A stretch of 9,337 nt of DNA from Syntrophomonadaceae bacterium (GCA_007131435.1 SLQM01000215.1:1-9337); one strand, 5' to 3'. Shown: positions 1 through 7,252, counted from the stretch's first letter. Translations and numbers: made by a program. The notes: a model not told the origin generated them from the letters alone.

Positions 1-416
1 CTGCCAATTGTACCGTGGTCCTTTCTAAAGACCCTATTGGCTCCCCAATTACAGGAATTCCAAAAGCGGTAATCGCTATGAGCGAACCTGCTTTTGCCAA
101 GTTTGGCAAACAGCTGCCGGAGGGAGGGTTACTCCTGGTAAATAGCTCCCTGGTTTCTAATAAAAGCCAGGATGCCATTTGCAGCAATGGAATCAAAAAG
201 CTTTTTGTTCCCACCCGAGAACTGGCTGAAGCCTGCGGCAGTGAGAAAATGGCCAACCTGGCCATGCTGGGCGCTTTTATTGCTGAAAGCAGAATTTTGG
301 AGCTGGATATGGTTAAAAATGAAATCAGTACATTTCTCCCTCCTGGTAAGAGCAAGCTAGCTGCCGGCATGAAAACAGCGCTTGATAAAGGAAAGGAGTA
401 TATTGATTCCCTATAG
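1..416 (+). CDS. 2-oxoacid:acceptor (ferredoxin) oxidoreductase gamma subunit, 3' part only
   Basis: This is the C-terminal 137 codons of a gamma subunit of the pyruvate/2-ketoglutarate/2-ketoisovalerate:ferredoxin oxidoreductase family. These cytoplasmic enzymes oxidise 2-oxoacids to acyl-CoA and reduce ferredoxin in anaerobes. The reading frame is open to the left edge (first whole codon at base 3), so the GTG at 15 is an internal valine and not the start. The visible signature is the segment TVVLSKDPIGSPI near the window edge, followed by a Rossmann-like stretch (LPEGGLLLVNSSLV) and the conserved helix around KMANLAMLGAF, both typical of this domain. Whole gamma subunits are about 180-190 residues, so roughly 50 N-terminal residues are missing. 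The alpha and beta subunits would be expected upstream, outside the window. The gene ends in TAG and faces the next gene tail to tail with a 46-base gap; I see no convincing terminator hairpin there. The substrate (pyruvate, 2-oxoglutarate or branched-chain) cannot be decided from this fragment. Confidence 0.85.
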   Translation, partial: ANCTVVLSKDPIGSPITGIPKAVIAMSEPAFAKFGKQLPEGGLLLVNSSLVSNKSQDAICSNGIKKLFVPTRELAEACGSEKMANLAMLGAFIAESRILELDMVKNEISTFLPPGKSKLAAGMKTALDKGKEYIDSL

Positions 417-462
417 TTCAGCTTATTCAATTAACAGGGCATAAAATTCTCTAATGATTTAC

Positions 463-2238
463 TCATATTAATTGCAATAACCTGGACTGCCCCTGATTGT
501 CATTGTATTCAATCTTGAAGACATTGTTGGCCAGGTTAGCTGACAGGGTTGTCCTATAATTATCCATATTCCAGCTTATCTTCAGCCGGAAAGGATTGCC
601 TTCTTCTATTATTTCACAATTTCCCTCAAATGCGGGGTAGTTATTGCGGAAACGAATTAATTCCAGCTGGTTTTTTACAATAGGCAGTTCAAGCCTTTTT
701 TTAACTTCCTGCAGGCTCAGGTTAGTGCGGTTAATTTCTTTGTGTCCCGCAGGTCCACTTTTTTCTAGAACCTCGTAGTCATTTTTGCCGGCAAAAAGAT
801 CAAGGTACCAGACCTGGGGAGTGCCAGGCATAAATAGTTGAATGGCCCTGGCCAGCAGCATTTTTTCTTCACTTTCACCCAGGGCGCTGAAAAAAGTTGC
901 GTTAATCTGGTAGTAGGATACTTTATGGCCGCCTGGGCCGTATAAATTTTTAACCAGGCCTCCCCGCGCAATAATTACCTCAACCAGGCTTTCAACTTGT
1001 TTATCGCTTAACAGGCCGGGCTGTTCAACGCCCTCCAGCTTTTTCCCTTTTAAATCAAGAACGGGAATGCCGTCGTGGCAGCCTAGCATGTTTATAGTTT
1101 TATAACCGTTACTGATTATTTCTTTTATCCAGCGAACCAGCGGAGCGCTAGTTTTATATTCCAGGGCATGAATAATCAGCCCGGGGAAGAAGAAGTCGTA
1201 AATGGGGTAGCCTTTTTGTGCCACTTCTTTATGAATGCCAGTTCCGTATTCAGCATGTATTTCAGGAAAAACCAAAAGGTAGTCTCTTTTGGCGATCTTT
1301 CTCAACCGCTCCAGGTAATTCCATGTTCCGGGGCGGTTGAAGAAGTTGGAACACCCTGCCTCCTTGTGCAGGTAGGCAAAGGCATCAAGCCTGATAATTT
1401 TTGCGCCATAAGCTTTCAACTTTTTCAAGGTTTCAGAATAGAATTCCCAGACTTGAGTTGAACGAGCGTTCAAATCGAGCTGTCCAAGGTAGTGGCGTTT
1501 TTCCCGGATTATAGGCAATACAAGTTCCCGGTATTTTTCATTAGAGCCTAAGTTTACCTGGTCCGGCATTGTTTTATCATGGAAGGCGTTGTTTACAGAT
1601 GCAGCAATCTCTGCTGCCCTCTCAGGGGTTATGCCCGGCAGGGTTGAAAAATCTTCAGCGAATACCTGTTCAAATATAATTTCCTGGTAAAAGGTATTCC
1701 AAAAAAAACCGGTGTTCCCGTCTTCAAAGTCTATTCTCATAACCGGCAAGCCCGGTTTCCTGGTAAATAACTTTTGCAGGTATTTATCCTCCGGAATTAT
1801 GCATCCATCAGGACCTGCAGTTCCTTTGCCCTGCCAGAATTTATTCCAATCGATAAAAAAATCCCGGTAGGAAGAAGATTCGCCATTTTTTTGAAAATCC
1901 TTAAACTGGGGTGAGTTAACTGAAAGGTGGTTAAGAACCAGGTCCAGTTTAAGCGAGATGTTTAAATCTCTTAAAACCTCAAGGTCTGCAGATGAAACCA
2001 GTTCTTTATTCAGGTTGTAGTCAATAATGGAGAACCCGCGATCAAGATCGCTGTTAAAGAAGGTAGGGAGGATATAAAATGTTGAAAATGCATCTTTAAA
2101 CGGGGTTTGTTTTAGGATGCCAAGACAATCCTCAAGGCGGGAGCCGATACTATCCGGGTAAGCATTAAATATAACGCCATGAGGTAAGCCCGGCTTTTCT
2201 TTAGAAATATTAGTCCCTGCATTTTCTTTAACGGGCAA
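463..2238 (-). CDS. GH13 sucrose-phosphorylase-like alpha-glucoside phosphorylase (GH13_18 type), TTG start
   Basis: This 591-residue protein resembles GH13 subfamily 18, whose members split alpha-glucosides such as sucrose, sucrose 6'-phosphate, glucosylglycerol or glucosylglycerate with phosphate, releasing alpha-glucose 1-phosphate. Seen in the sequence: the family-typical YPDSIG at 27-32; DLVLNHLS at 99-106; IRLDAFAY at 282-289 with probable nucleophile Asp285; FPEIHAEYG at 324-332 with probable acid/base Glu326; LGCHDGIPVLD at 385-395 with stabiliser Asp389; YYQINATFFSALG at 442-454; and PQVWYLDLFAGKND at 474-487, with INRTNLS at 502-508. All three catalytic carboxylates are present, so an active enzyme is expected. 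There is no signal peptide, so it should act in the cytoplasm. It is longer than classic sucrose phosphorylases (about 480-510 residues), with about 20 extra N-terminal residues and a longer region at about 140-255. The start is TTG at 2238, one base after the kinase stop codon; GGAG at 2249-2252 lies 10 bases upstream and no ATG is available before the first conserved motif. The substrate is not resolved: the motifs fit the subfamily, but the specificity loops need comparison with characterised members. Confidence 0.8.
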   Translation of the reverse strand: MPVKENAGTNISKEKPGLPHGVIFNAYPDSIGSRLEDCLGILKQTPFKDAFSTFYILPTFFNSDLDRGFSIIDYNLNKELVSSADLEVLRDLNISLKLDLVLNHLSVNSPQFKDFQKNGESSSYRDFFIDWNKFWQGKGTAGPDGCIIPEDKYLQKLFTRKPGLPVMRIDFEDGNTGFFWNTFYQEIIFEQVFAEDFSTLPGITPERAAEIAASVNNAFHDKTMPDQVNLGSNEKYRELVLPIIREKRHYLGQLDLNARSTQVWEFYSETLKKLKAYGAKIIRLDAFAYLHKEAGCSNFFNRPGTWNYLERLRKIAKRDYLLVFPEIHAEYGTGIHKEVAQKGYPIYDFFFPGLIIHALEYKTSAPLVRWIKEIISNGYKTINMLGCHDGIPVLDLKGKKLEGVEQPGLLSDKQVESLVEVIIARGGLVKNLYGPGGHKVSYYQINATFFSALGESEEKMLLARAIQLFMPGTPQVWYLDLFAGKNDYEVLEKSGPAGHKEINRTNLSLQEVKKRLELPIVKNQLELIRFRNNYPAFEGNCEIIEEGNPFRLKISWNMDNYRTTLSANLANNVFKIEYNDNQGQSRLLQLI

Positions 2239-2239
2239 A

Positions 2240-2890
2240 TTATCCCATCTCCACTTCGTGATCAGGAGGAGGTATTATAATATCAGCATTTTCCTTGTGG
2301 GCTGCAATTATTTCATGTTCGATTGAAAGTACTTTTTCTAAAAAACCGGAAAGCGGATCCCGGGAACGTTTTAACCGTGCCTTTTTGGTCTGGCGGTAGT
2401 TGCGATCAATAAAGGCTTTTAAATCAGCATTGTTTATTGTTGTTGTATAAGTGCCTTCAACAATAATTACCTTAACCCCTGCGGTAGAAACTGTCTCTTC
2501 AAGGATCAGGTCGCGATCATAGTCCACTAGTGGTTTGGTAATTTCAATTTCTCCCGGTTTAAGAACTGCACTTATGTTTTCTTCAATCAAATCCAGCTTA
2601 ACTTCCTGCGGACCAACCCAGCTGATATCTTCAAGCCTTTTCTGGTGATTGGTTTTAGGAGGATAGTGAAAATAGTCATCCTGCTGTAATAACAGGGTTT
2701 TGTAACCTGCTTTTTCGCATAGCTCGGCAAGTACTGCTGCAGTTTCTGATTTGCCACTGCCTGATTCCCCTGCAACTGTAATCACTACAGGCTTGTTGGC
2801 CCTATTTAGCTTCACCTTTAACTTCTCGAATATAGCTGCTGCTGCAGCACGGTGGTAGTCAGTTATAACTAATTTGTCCCCGATCATCAT
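2240..2890 (-). CDS. P-loop kinase of the uridine kinase/phosphoribulokinase family
   Basis: This 216-residue cytoplasmic protein should transfer phosphate from ATP to a small hydroxyl-bearing molecule. Seen: Walker A motif GESGSGKS at 41-48; QQDDYFHYP at 69-77, in the place of the uridine kinase DSFY-type motif with a probable catalytic Asp; DISWVGPQEVKLDLI at 88-102, similar in position to the family's FDHPDAFD segment; KPLVDYDRD at 119-127, matching the substrate-side QPxYD motif; a Walker-B-like strand VIIVEGTY at 141-148; and an Arg/Lys-rich lid at about 163-177. True uridine kinases have related but different substrate residues, so the nucleoside need not be the substrate. The start is ATG 2888-2890 or the adjacent ATG 2885-2887; GGGAG lies 4 or 7 bases upstream, which slightly favours the second. 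It is the first gene of an operon, one base ahead of the GH13 phosphorylase, so the two are probably translationally coupled. This suggests that it phosphorylates a product of phosphorolysis, for example glycerate: P-loop glycerate kinases of this fold exist in plants. That assignment is a hypothesis. Confidence 0.75.
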   Translation of the reverse strand: MMIGDKLVITDYHRAAAAAIFEKLKVKLNRANKPVVITVAGESGSGKSETAAVLAELCEKAGYKTLLLQQDDYFHYPPKTNHQKRLEDISWVGPQEVKLDLIEENISAVLKPGEIEITKPLVDYDRDLILEETVSTAGVKVIIVEGTYTTTINNADLKAFIDRNYRQTKKARLKRSRDPLSGFLEKVLSIEHEIIAAHKENADIIIPPPDHEVEMG

Positions 2891-2945
2891 TAATCTCCCA
2901 CGGTTTTATATGAAGCCCCGGTTAATTCTATATTACCAACCTGTT

Positions 2946-2973
2946 AATATAAAATGCCACATATTAATTTCAA
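2946..2973 (-). promoter_or_regulatory. probable sigma-A promoter of the kinase-phosphorylase operon
   Basis: On the minus strand, TTGAAA (2968-2973) and TATATT (2946-2951) each match the housekeeping consensus at five of six positions, with a 16-base spacer. Transcription would begin near 2938 and leave a leader of about 48 bases before the kinase ATG. The spacing and position are good, but the region is AT-rich and chance matches are possible. Confidence 0.5.
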
Positions 2974-2974
2974 C

Positions 2975-3000
2975 CAGGAAGGGGGGAAACCCTTTTCCTG
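2975..3000. other. perfect 11-bp hairpin with GAAA tetraloop in the divergent intergenic region
   Basis: Read on the plus strand, bases 2975-2985 pair with 2990-3000 around a GAAA loop, a stable GNRA-type tetraloop; two of the eleven pairs are G-U. It is followed by a T-rich stretch (CTTTGTTTTATTT), so on the plus strand it has the form of an intrinsic terminator. It lies upstream of the permease and just outside the kinase promoter, so it would only be transcribed from a plus-strand promoter further left, where I see no good one, or by antisense read-through from the kinase region. It could be a leader attenuator of the permease, an insulator, or a protein-binding site. Confidence 0.5.
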
Positions 3001-3097
3001 CTTTGTTTTATTTGGAAAAAAGGAATTCACCAATCCCATAAATAATATAAATAATAGCCTGTCATTCAACATTAATTTTTTGGAGAGTATATTTTAG

Positions 3098-5440
3098 ATG
3101 GACTTAGATATTATTCTAACATTTTCAATTTTACTGCTGGCTGTAATCCTGTTTATAACAGAGATTTTAAGGGCAGATCTTGTAGGGTTGCTTGTGTTGG
3201 TGCTCTTGGTTGTGGTAGGCCTTGTTTCCCCTGAAGAGAGTATATCAGGTTTTTCCAACCCTGCTGTAGTTACAACCTGGGCAGTTTTTATCTTATCTGC
3301 AGGACTGGCCCGCACTGGAATAGCTTCAAAACTTGCCGAACAGCTGCTGCGCTTCGCCGGCAAAGGGGAAAGCCGTTTGTTAACAGTCCTGATGGGCAGT
3401 ACAGCCTCTATTTCGGCTTTTGTGATTAATGTCGGGGTGGCCGCCATGTTCATGCCGGTTACCCTGGATATTGCCCGCAGGACAGGGCGATCAGCTTCCC
3501 GCCTGTTATTGCCCATGGTTTACGGTACAACCATTGGCGGCATGACTGTTTTAATCGGGACTGCTTCCAACCTGGTGGTAGTTGATTTTTTGCGTGAAGC
3601 TGGGATGAGGACTCCAGGTTTATTTGATTTTACAATTGTCGGCCTTTCCATATTGTTTGTGGCCGTTATTTACATGCTGCTTGTCGGGCGTCGCTTACTA
3701 CCTGAGCGTAGAACTCCTTCAGTTGATCATATAAGGCCTCAAAAGGATTACAGGCAACAGTATGAATTAAAAGAGCGTATTGCCCTGATAACTATTCCCG
3801 ATGAAAGCCCCCTTGCCGGTAAAACTATGGATGAAAGCCGTTTCGGCCGGGCACTTAATTTAAATGTTTTAAGTGTTATTCGCAGTGAAGGAACAAGGCA
3901 TATTCCCGGGCCAGACTTAATATTATCAGAAGGAGATAAATTATTGGTCCTGGGAAAACTGGACGCTATTGATGCAATATCCGGGGATCCGGTCGTAATG
4001 CTTTTAGATGATTCTCCTGAAACCACCTGCCTGACATCGGAGAATATCGGTCTTGTCGAAGTGGATGTTACAGAAGAATCAATTTTTAACGGCAAAACCC
4101 TGGTTGAATTGGAGGCCAGAAAAAAACTGGGAATAACGCTGCTTGCCGTGCGTCGTTCAGATAAGGTGAGGCGAACCAATCTAAGGGATATAGTTTTTCA
4201 ACCGGGTGACAAGTTGCTATTCAGGGGATGGCTTGAGAGTCTTGAGTTACTAAAAGATAATAAAGGATTTAGATTTTTGCAGGCCTGTGATGCTGAAGAT
4301 TATAATCTTGATGAGAGATTGCTATATGTAAAAATTCCTCCCGGCTCACCACTTGCCGGCATTTCAATTGAAGACATGGGCCTTGCCAAGAGTTACGGCA
4401 TATCTGTTCTTAATATTATCCGGGGCGATAAGGAACATGTTATGCCTGAACCTTCAATTACCCTTGATGAAAATGACCTGCTGGTAGTGGAGGGGCGTCC
4501 GGTTGATATTGATGTTTTACGCGGCCACCAATCACTAATAGTTGATCGTAACCCGGACGTAGATTTGCATGAGCTTGAAACAAACTCATTGTCTGTTGTA
4601 GAAATCATGTTATCGCCGCATACTACACTGACCGGTAAAACCCTGCGCCAGTTAAACTTTAGAGAAAAATTTGGTATATCTGTCCTGGCCATTTGGCGCG
4701 GTGACAGGGCCTACAGGACAGGTCTTAATGATATGCCCCTTGAGTTCGGAGATGCTTTGCTGTGTTATGGAACAAGTGAAAAATTTGAAATGCTGGCCAG
4801 GGAAAAAGATTTTGTGATTTTAACCCTTGATTACCAGGAGAAACTGAATTACAGTAAAGCCCCCCTGGCAGGCTTTATTATGCTTGCAGTTTTAGCTGCC
4901 GTGCTGGTTAACTGGCTGCCCATCTATGTGGCGGCAATTGCCGGTTCAATTGCAATGATCGTTTCACGCTGCCTTACAGTTGAAGAAGCGTACAGGGCCA
5001 TAGAGTGGAAAGTCGTATTCCTGATAGCAACCATGATGCCACTGGGCCTGGCCATGCAGCAAACCGGGGCTGCTTCCTTCATAGCCTATGCCGTTATAGG
5101 TGCAGTTGGGCCTCTCGGGCCAACCGGAATCCTGGCAGGGTTGATGACGATGACATTAATCTTAAACCAGTTTATTCCCAGCGCTGTTAATGCAGTTGTT
5201 ATGGCTCCGATAGCAATTGCAACAGCTTTAGGATTGGGTCTATCTCCTTATCCTTTTGTTATGGGAATAGCCTATTCTGTTGCAGCCAGCTTCATGACAC
5301 CTGTTTCTCATCCCATAAATGTATTGATTATGAGCCCCGGAGGTTACAGGTTCAGTGATTATATAAAGAACGGACTGCCCCTGGCTTTGATTGTTTTAAT
5401 AGTGAGCGTGATTCTGCTTCCGCTGGTTTTCCCTTTTTAA
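3098..5440 (+). CDS. SLC13-family permease with four RCK_C (TrkA_C) repeats
   Basis: This 780-residue inner-membrane transporter belongs to the divalent anion:sodium symporter-like (SLC13/CitT-type) group. The N-terminal membrane half covers about residues 5-198 and includes SISAFVINVGVAAMFMP at 104-120 and TTIGGMTVLIGTASNLVV at 144-161. The C-terminal half covers about 588-778 and ends with SFMTPVSHPINVLIMSPGGY (731-750), a region well conserved in this group. Between the halves lie four similar soluble segments at about 224-290, 316-385, 405-474 and 496-566. Each contains a pattern like PLAGKTxxExxxxxxxGxxVLxIxR followed by a GDxLLxxG turn, which identifies RCK_C domains, known in other proteins to bind nucleotide, anion or cation ligands. 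Many relatives have only two such domains and about 590-620 residues. The start is ATG 3098 with GGAGAG at 3082-3087, 10 bases upstream. It stands alone, with a terminator downstream. The solute (sulfate, dicarboxylate or other) is not predictable, and the sodium-site motifs are unusual. Confidence 0.85.
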   Translation: MDLDIILTFSILLLAVILFITEILRADLVGLLVLVLLVVVGLVSPEESISGFSNPAVVTTWAVFILSAGLARTGIASKLAEQLLRFAGKGESRLLTVLMGSTASISAFVINVGVAAMFMPVTLDIARRTGRSASRLLLPMVYGTTIGGMTVLIGTASNLVVVDFLREAGMRTPGLFDFTIVGLSILFVAVIYMLLVGRRLLPERRTPSVDHIRPQKDYRQQYELKERIALITIPDESPLAGKTMDESRFGRALNLNVLSVIRSEGTRHIPGPDLILSEGDKLLVLGKLDAIDAISGDPVVMLLDDSPETTCLTSENIGLVEVDVTEESIFNGKTLVELEARKKLGITLLAVRRSDKVRRTNLRDIVFQPGDKLLFRGWLESLELLKDNKGFRFLQACDAEDYNLDERLLYVKIPPGSPLAGISIEDMGLAKSYGISVLNIIRGDKEHVMPEPSITLDENDLLVVEGRPVDIDVLRGHQSLIVDRNPDVDLHELETNSLSVVEIMLSPHTTLTGKTLRQLNFREKFGISVLAIWRGDRAYRTGLNDMPLEFGDALLCYGTSEKFEMLAREKDFVILTLDYQEKLNYSKAPLAGFIMLAVLAAVLVNWLPIYVAAIAGSIAMIVSRCLTVEEAYRAIEWKVVFLIATMMPLGLAMQQTGAASFIAYAVIGAVGPLGPTGILAGLMTMTLILNQFIPSAVNAVVMAPIAIATALGLGLSPYPFVMGIAYSVAASFMTPVSHPINVLIMSPGGYRFSDYIKNGLPLALIVLIVSVILLPLVFPF

Positions 5441-5557
5441 GAATAGGAAAAACAGGTTTATAAGCGGAAGTCTTGGCGCCAGCTGGAGTAACCTTATATT
5501 ATAATTTTTAAATGTATCCCTCCTTCAAATGTTTAAGAGATGCATTTATACCTGAAA

Positions 5558-5593
5558 ATGCCCCGGTCTTCCACTTCCGGGGCATCTTTCTTT
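5558..5593. terminator. bidirectional intrinsic terminator between convergent genes
   Basis: A perfect 9-bp GC-rich stem, ATGCCCCGG at 5558-5566 with CCGGGGCAT at 5577-5585, encloses a 10-base loop. On the plus strand it is followed by CTTTCTTT; on the minus strand the stem is followed by TTTTC. It lies about 115 bases after the permease stop and 38 bases after the PLP-enzyme stop (minus strand), so it can end both transcripts. The remainder of 5441-5557 shows no gene; it contains the short palindromes TGGCGCCA and CCAGCTGG, which overlap at 5474-5486. Confidence 0.8.
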
Positions 5594-5623
5594 GAGCTTA
5601 TTTAAAAAAGCTTTCATGGCGCC

Positions 5624-7093
5624 TTACTTTTTCCTTAAACTGGCTGATGATGCTCCTCCCGCCGAAAATTCAGGGGCTGTAAAGGTCACCTTGTTTCCAT
5701 CAAGGACTGATAGAGCCTTATCGAGATCGGAAATTATGTCATCGGGATGCTCTGCCCCGACACATAGACGGATTAAATTAGCAGGGATATCGGCGAGTTT
5801 ACGGCCTTCTTCTCCCTGCTGAGAGTGTGTAGATATGGCAGGGATTGTTGCTACTGACTTAATCCTACCCAGGTCTGTTGCCCGCCAGATGCGGGTAAAA
5901 GCATCAAAAACATCTCTTGCGGCTTTTGCGCCGCCTTTTACCCTGAATGACATCAGGTGCCCGTAGCGATTCACTGGTTTGCCGTATTGTTCGTCATGCT
6001 CTGCATCAACCAACCACAAATATTTAGATGCCAGGCTGTGTAAAGGATGTGATTCTAATCCCAGGTAATCGACCTTTTCAATGTTTTTATGGTTTTCCAG
6101 GTACCTTGCCACTGTCATTGTTGAACGGCTTTGCATATCTACCCTGGAACGAAGGGTCCGGATGTCATTGAGGGCCAGGGCAGCATTCATCGGGGAGATG
6201 TTAGGACCGTTATCCCGGTTTGGCAGGGTCTTTGCATACATGGCAAAATTATTTTTCATATCAGGGTTGTTAACATTTGTTGTGATATCTTTTCTGGAAA
6301 TAACTGCGCCTGCTATGCCAAAACCGCTGGTGCAGAGTGTTTTCGAAACAGATTGAACTACGATATCAGCTCCCAGGGCAAGCGGGCGGAGAAGTGCCGG
6401 TGTTGCCACAGTACTGTCGACGATCATCGGTATACCGTACTTGTGGGCTAAGTCGATAACTTTCTTTAAATCAAAAAAAGCCTGGCCTGGATTACTCGGC
6501 ATTTCACCATAGAGAAAACGGGTATTTTCATCAATCAACTTTTCCCACTCTGTAATGTCAGCTGAATTAATTACCCGGCGCCAGGTGATTTTGCGTTCCC
6601 TCTCTTTTCTAATAGCAAACTGTTGAAAAGTGCCCCCGTAAACCTGGGCGGCGGCAACAAAATTAATTGGTTTTAAAGGGTTTTGTTCATCAGGAAGAAG
6701 GAAGGGATCTACAGCGGTTTGTATTGCAGCCATACCGGAAGCGGTAGCTATGCATGAAGTCTCTATATCTGCCCCGTAACCTTCGAGTAAGGCCAGTACC
6801 CCTTCAAGATAGTACATGCTGGGGTTGGCGATACGCGAATAACACCAGGTTGGTATTTCATATGCAAGCGCTGCTTCCATTTCATCAGAATCTCGATAGC
6901 ACTGAGAAGTAGACATGTAAATTGGTTCGATAATTGAACCCTGGTTGAAATCCAGGGCTTCCTGCATTGAATAGACCCCATGGACAGCAATGGTATCAAA
7001 CTTACACTTTTTCATTTCCTCGATGTTTTTTGCATGCCAATGGGCCGATCTTTCGGCTGCTGCTTTATAAAATTCAATTCCTTTATGCTGCAT
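5624..7093 (-). CDS. PLP-dependent Cys/Met-metabolism (trans-sulfuration family) enzyme, O-acetylhomoserine sulfhydrylase-like
   Basis: This cytoplasmic enzyme of 489 residues belongs to the cystathionine gamma-synthase / O-acetylhomoserine sulfhydrylase / methionine gamma-lyase family. Numbered from the chosen start, the visible signatures are: CYSRIANPSM at 84-93 (the family's YSRxxNPT phosphate-binding motif from the neighbouring subunit); ATASGMAAIQ at 116-125; VYGGT at 151-155, with the PLP-stacking Tyr152; IVDSTVATP at 224-232 with Asp226, which contacts the ring nitrogen; QSVSKTL at 247-253 with the Schiff-base Lys251; AISTHSQQ at 420-427; and LIRLCVGAEHP at 440-450 with the carboxylate-binding Arg442. 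The Cys found after YG in many methionine gamma-lyases is Gly here, which argues against that activity. Relatives are usually 380-430 residues; this one has an N-terminal extension of about 30 residues and an extra tail after about 465. The start at ATG 7091-7093 is preferred over the in-frame ATG 7103-7105, because GGAGG sits 5 bases before the former and nothing suitable precedes the latter. It is transcribed divergently from the MFS gene. The exact reaction is uncertain. Confidence 0.8.
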   Translation of the reverse strand: MQHKGIEFYKAAAERSAHWHAKNIEEMKKCKFDTIAVHGVYSMQEALDFNQGSIIEPIYMSTSQCYRDSDEMEAALAYEIPTWCYSRIANPSMYYLEGVLALLEGYGADIETSCIATASGMAAIQTAVDPFLLPDEQNPLKPINFVAAAQVYGGTFQQFAIRKERERKITWRRVINSADITEWEKLIDENTRFLYGEMPSNPGQAFFDLKKVIDLAHKYGIPMIVDSTVATPALLRPLALGADIVVQSVSKTLCTSGFGIAGAVISRKDITTNVNNPDMKNNFAMYAKTLPNRDNGPNISPMNAALALNDIRTLRSRVDMQSRSTMTVARYLENHKNIEKVDYLGLESHPLHSLASKYLWLVDAEHDEQYGKPVNRYGHLMSFRVKGGAKAARDVFDAFTRIWRATDLGRIKSVATIPAISTHSQQGEEGRKLADIPANLIRLCVGAEHPDDIISDLDKALSVLDGNKVTFTAPEFSAGGASSASLRKK

Positions 7094-7097
7094 TTCA

Positions 7098-7103
7098 ACC
7101 TCC
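7098..7103 (-). promoter_or_regulatory. Shine-Dalgarno site deciding the PLP-enzyme start
   Basis: GGAGGT on the minus strand (7098-7103) lies 4-5 bases before the ATG at 7091-7093. The upstream in-frame ATG (7103-7105) overlaps this site and has only AT-rich sequence before it. The ribosome should therefore start at 7093, giving a protein four residues shorter than the longest open frame. Confidence 0.75.
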
Positions 7104-7134
7104 ATTTAGTTTTATTGGACTATTTGATGCACAA

Positions 7135-7164
7135 ACAATATCACAATTTAAAAAGGCAAGTCAA
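7135..7164 (-). promoter_or_regulatory. possible sigma-A promoter of the PLP-enzyme gene
   Basis: On the minus strand, TTGACT (7159-7164, five of six matches to consensus) and TATTGT (7135-7140, four of six) are separated by 18 bases. Transcription would start near 7128, about 35 bases before the ATG at 7093, which leaves no room for a riboswitch such as an S-box or T-box in the leader. Confidence 0.4.
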
Positions 7165-7225
7165 ATATAAAAACACTTATTCAAGACCCGCAGTCACTAT
7201 AAAATATTATTAAATCTGTTCGTGC

Positions 7226-7252
7226 TTGCAGGATGGTGGGATACTATATAGA
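7226..7252 (+). promoter_or_regulatory. weak candidate promoter of the MFS transporter gene
   Basis: TTGCAG (7226-7231) and TATAGA (7247-7252) resemble -35 and -10 boxes, but the spacer is only 15 bases. It is the best plus-strand match in the 228-base gap between the two divergent genes. The rest of that gap is AT-rich and shows no gene; a 6-bp complementary pair (AGCTTT 7271-7276 with AAAGCT 7296-7301) is the only other structure seen in the leader. Confidence 0.25.

Noticed and set aside
15..17. GTG as the start of the oxidoreductase subunit
   Set aside because: The frame is open to the window edge, the preceding residues fit the conserved strand, and no Shine-Dalgarno site is present.
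3094..4692. Minus-strand open frames inside the permease gene
   Set aside because: They have no family motifs or proper ribosome-binding sites, and they are explained as shadows of the strongly supported permease frame.
5496..5505. Promoter at the perfect TATAAT (5500-5505) in the convergent gap
   Set aside because: No -35 box at a usable distance on either strand, and no gene would be served.
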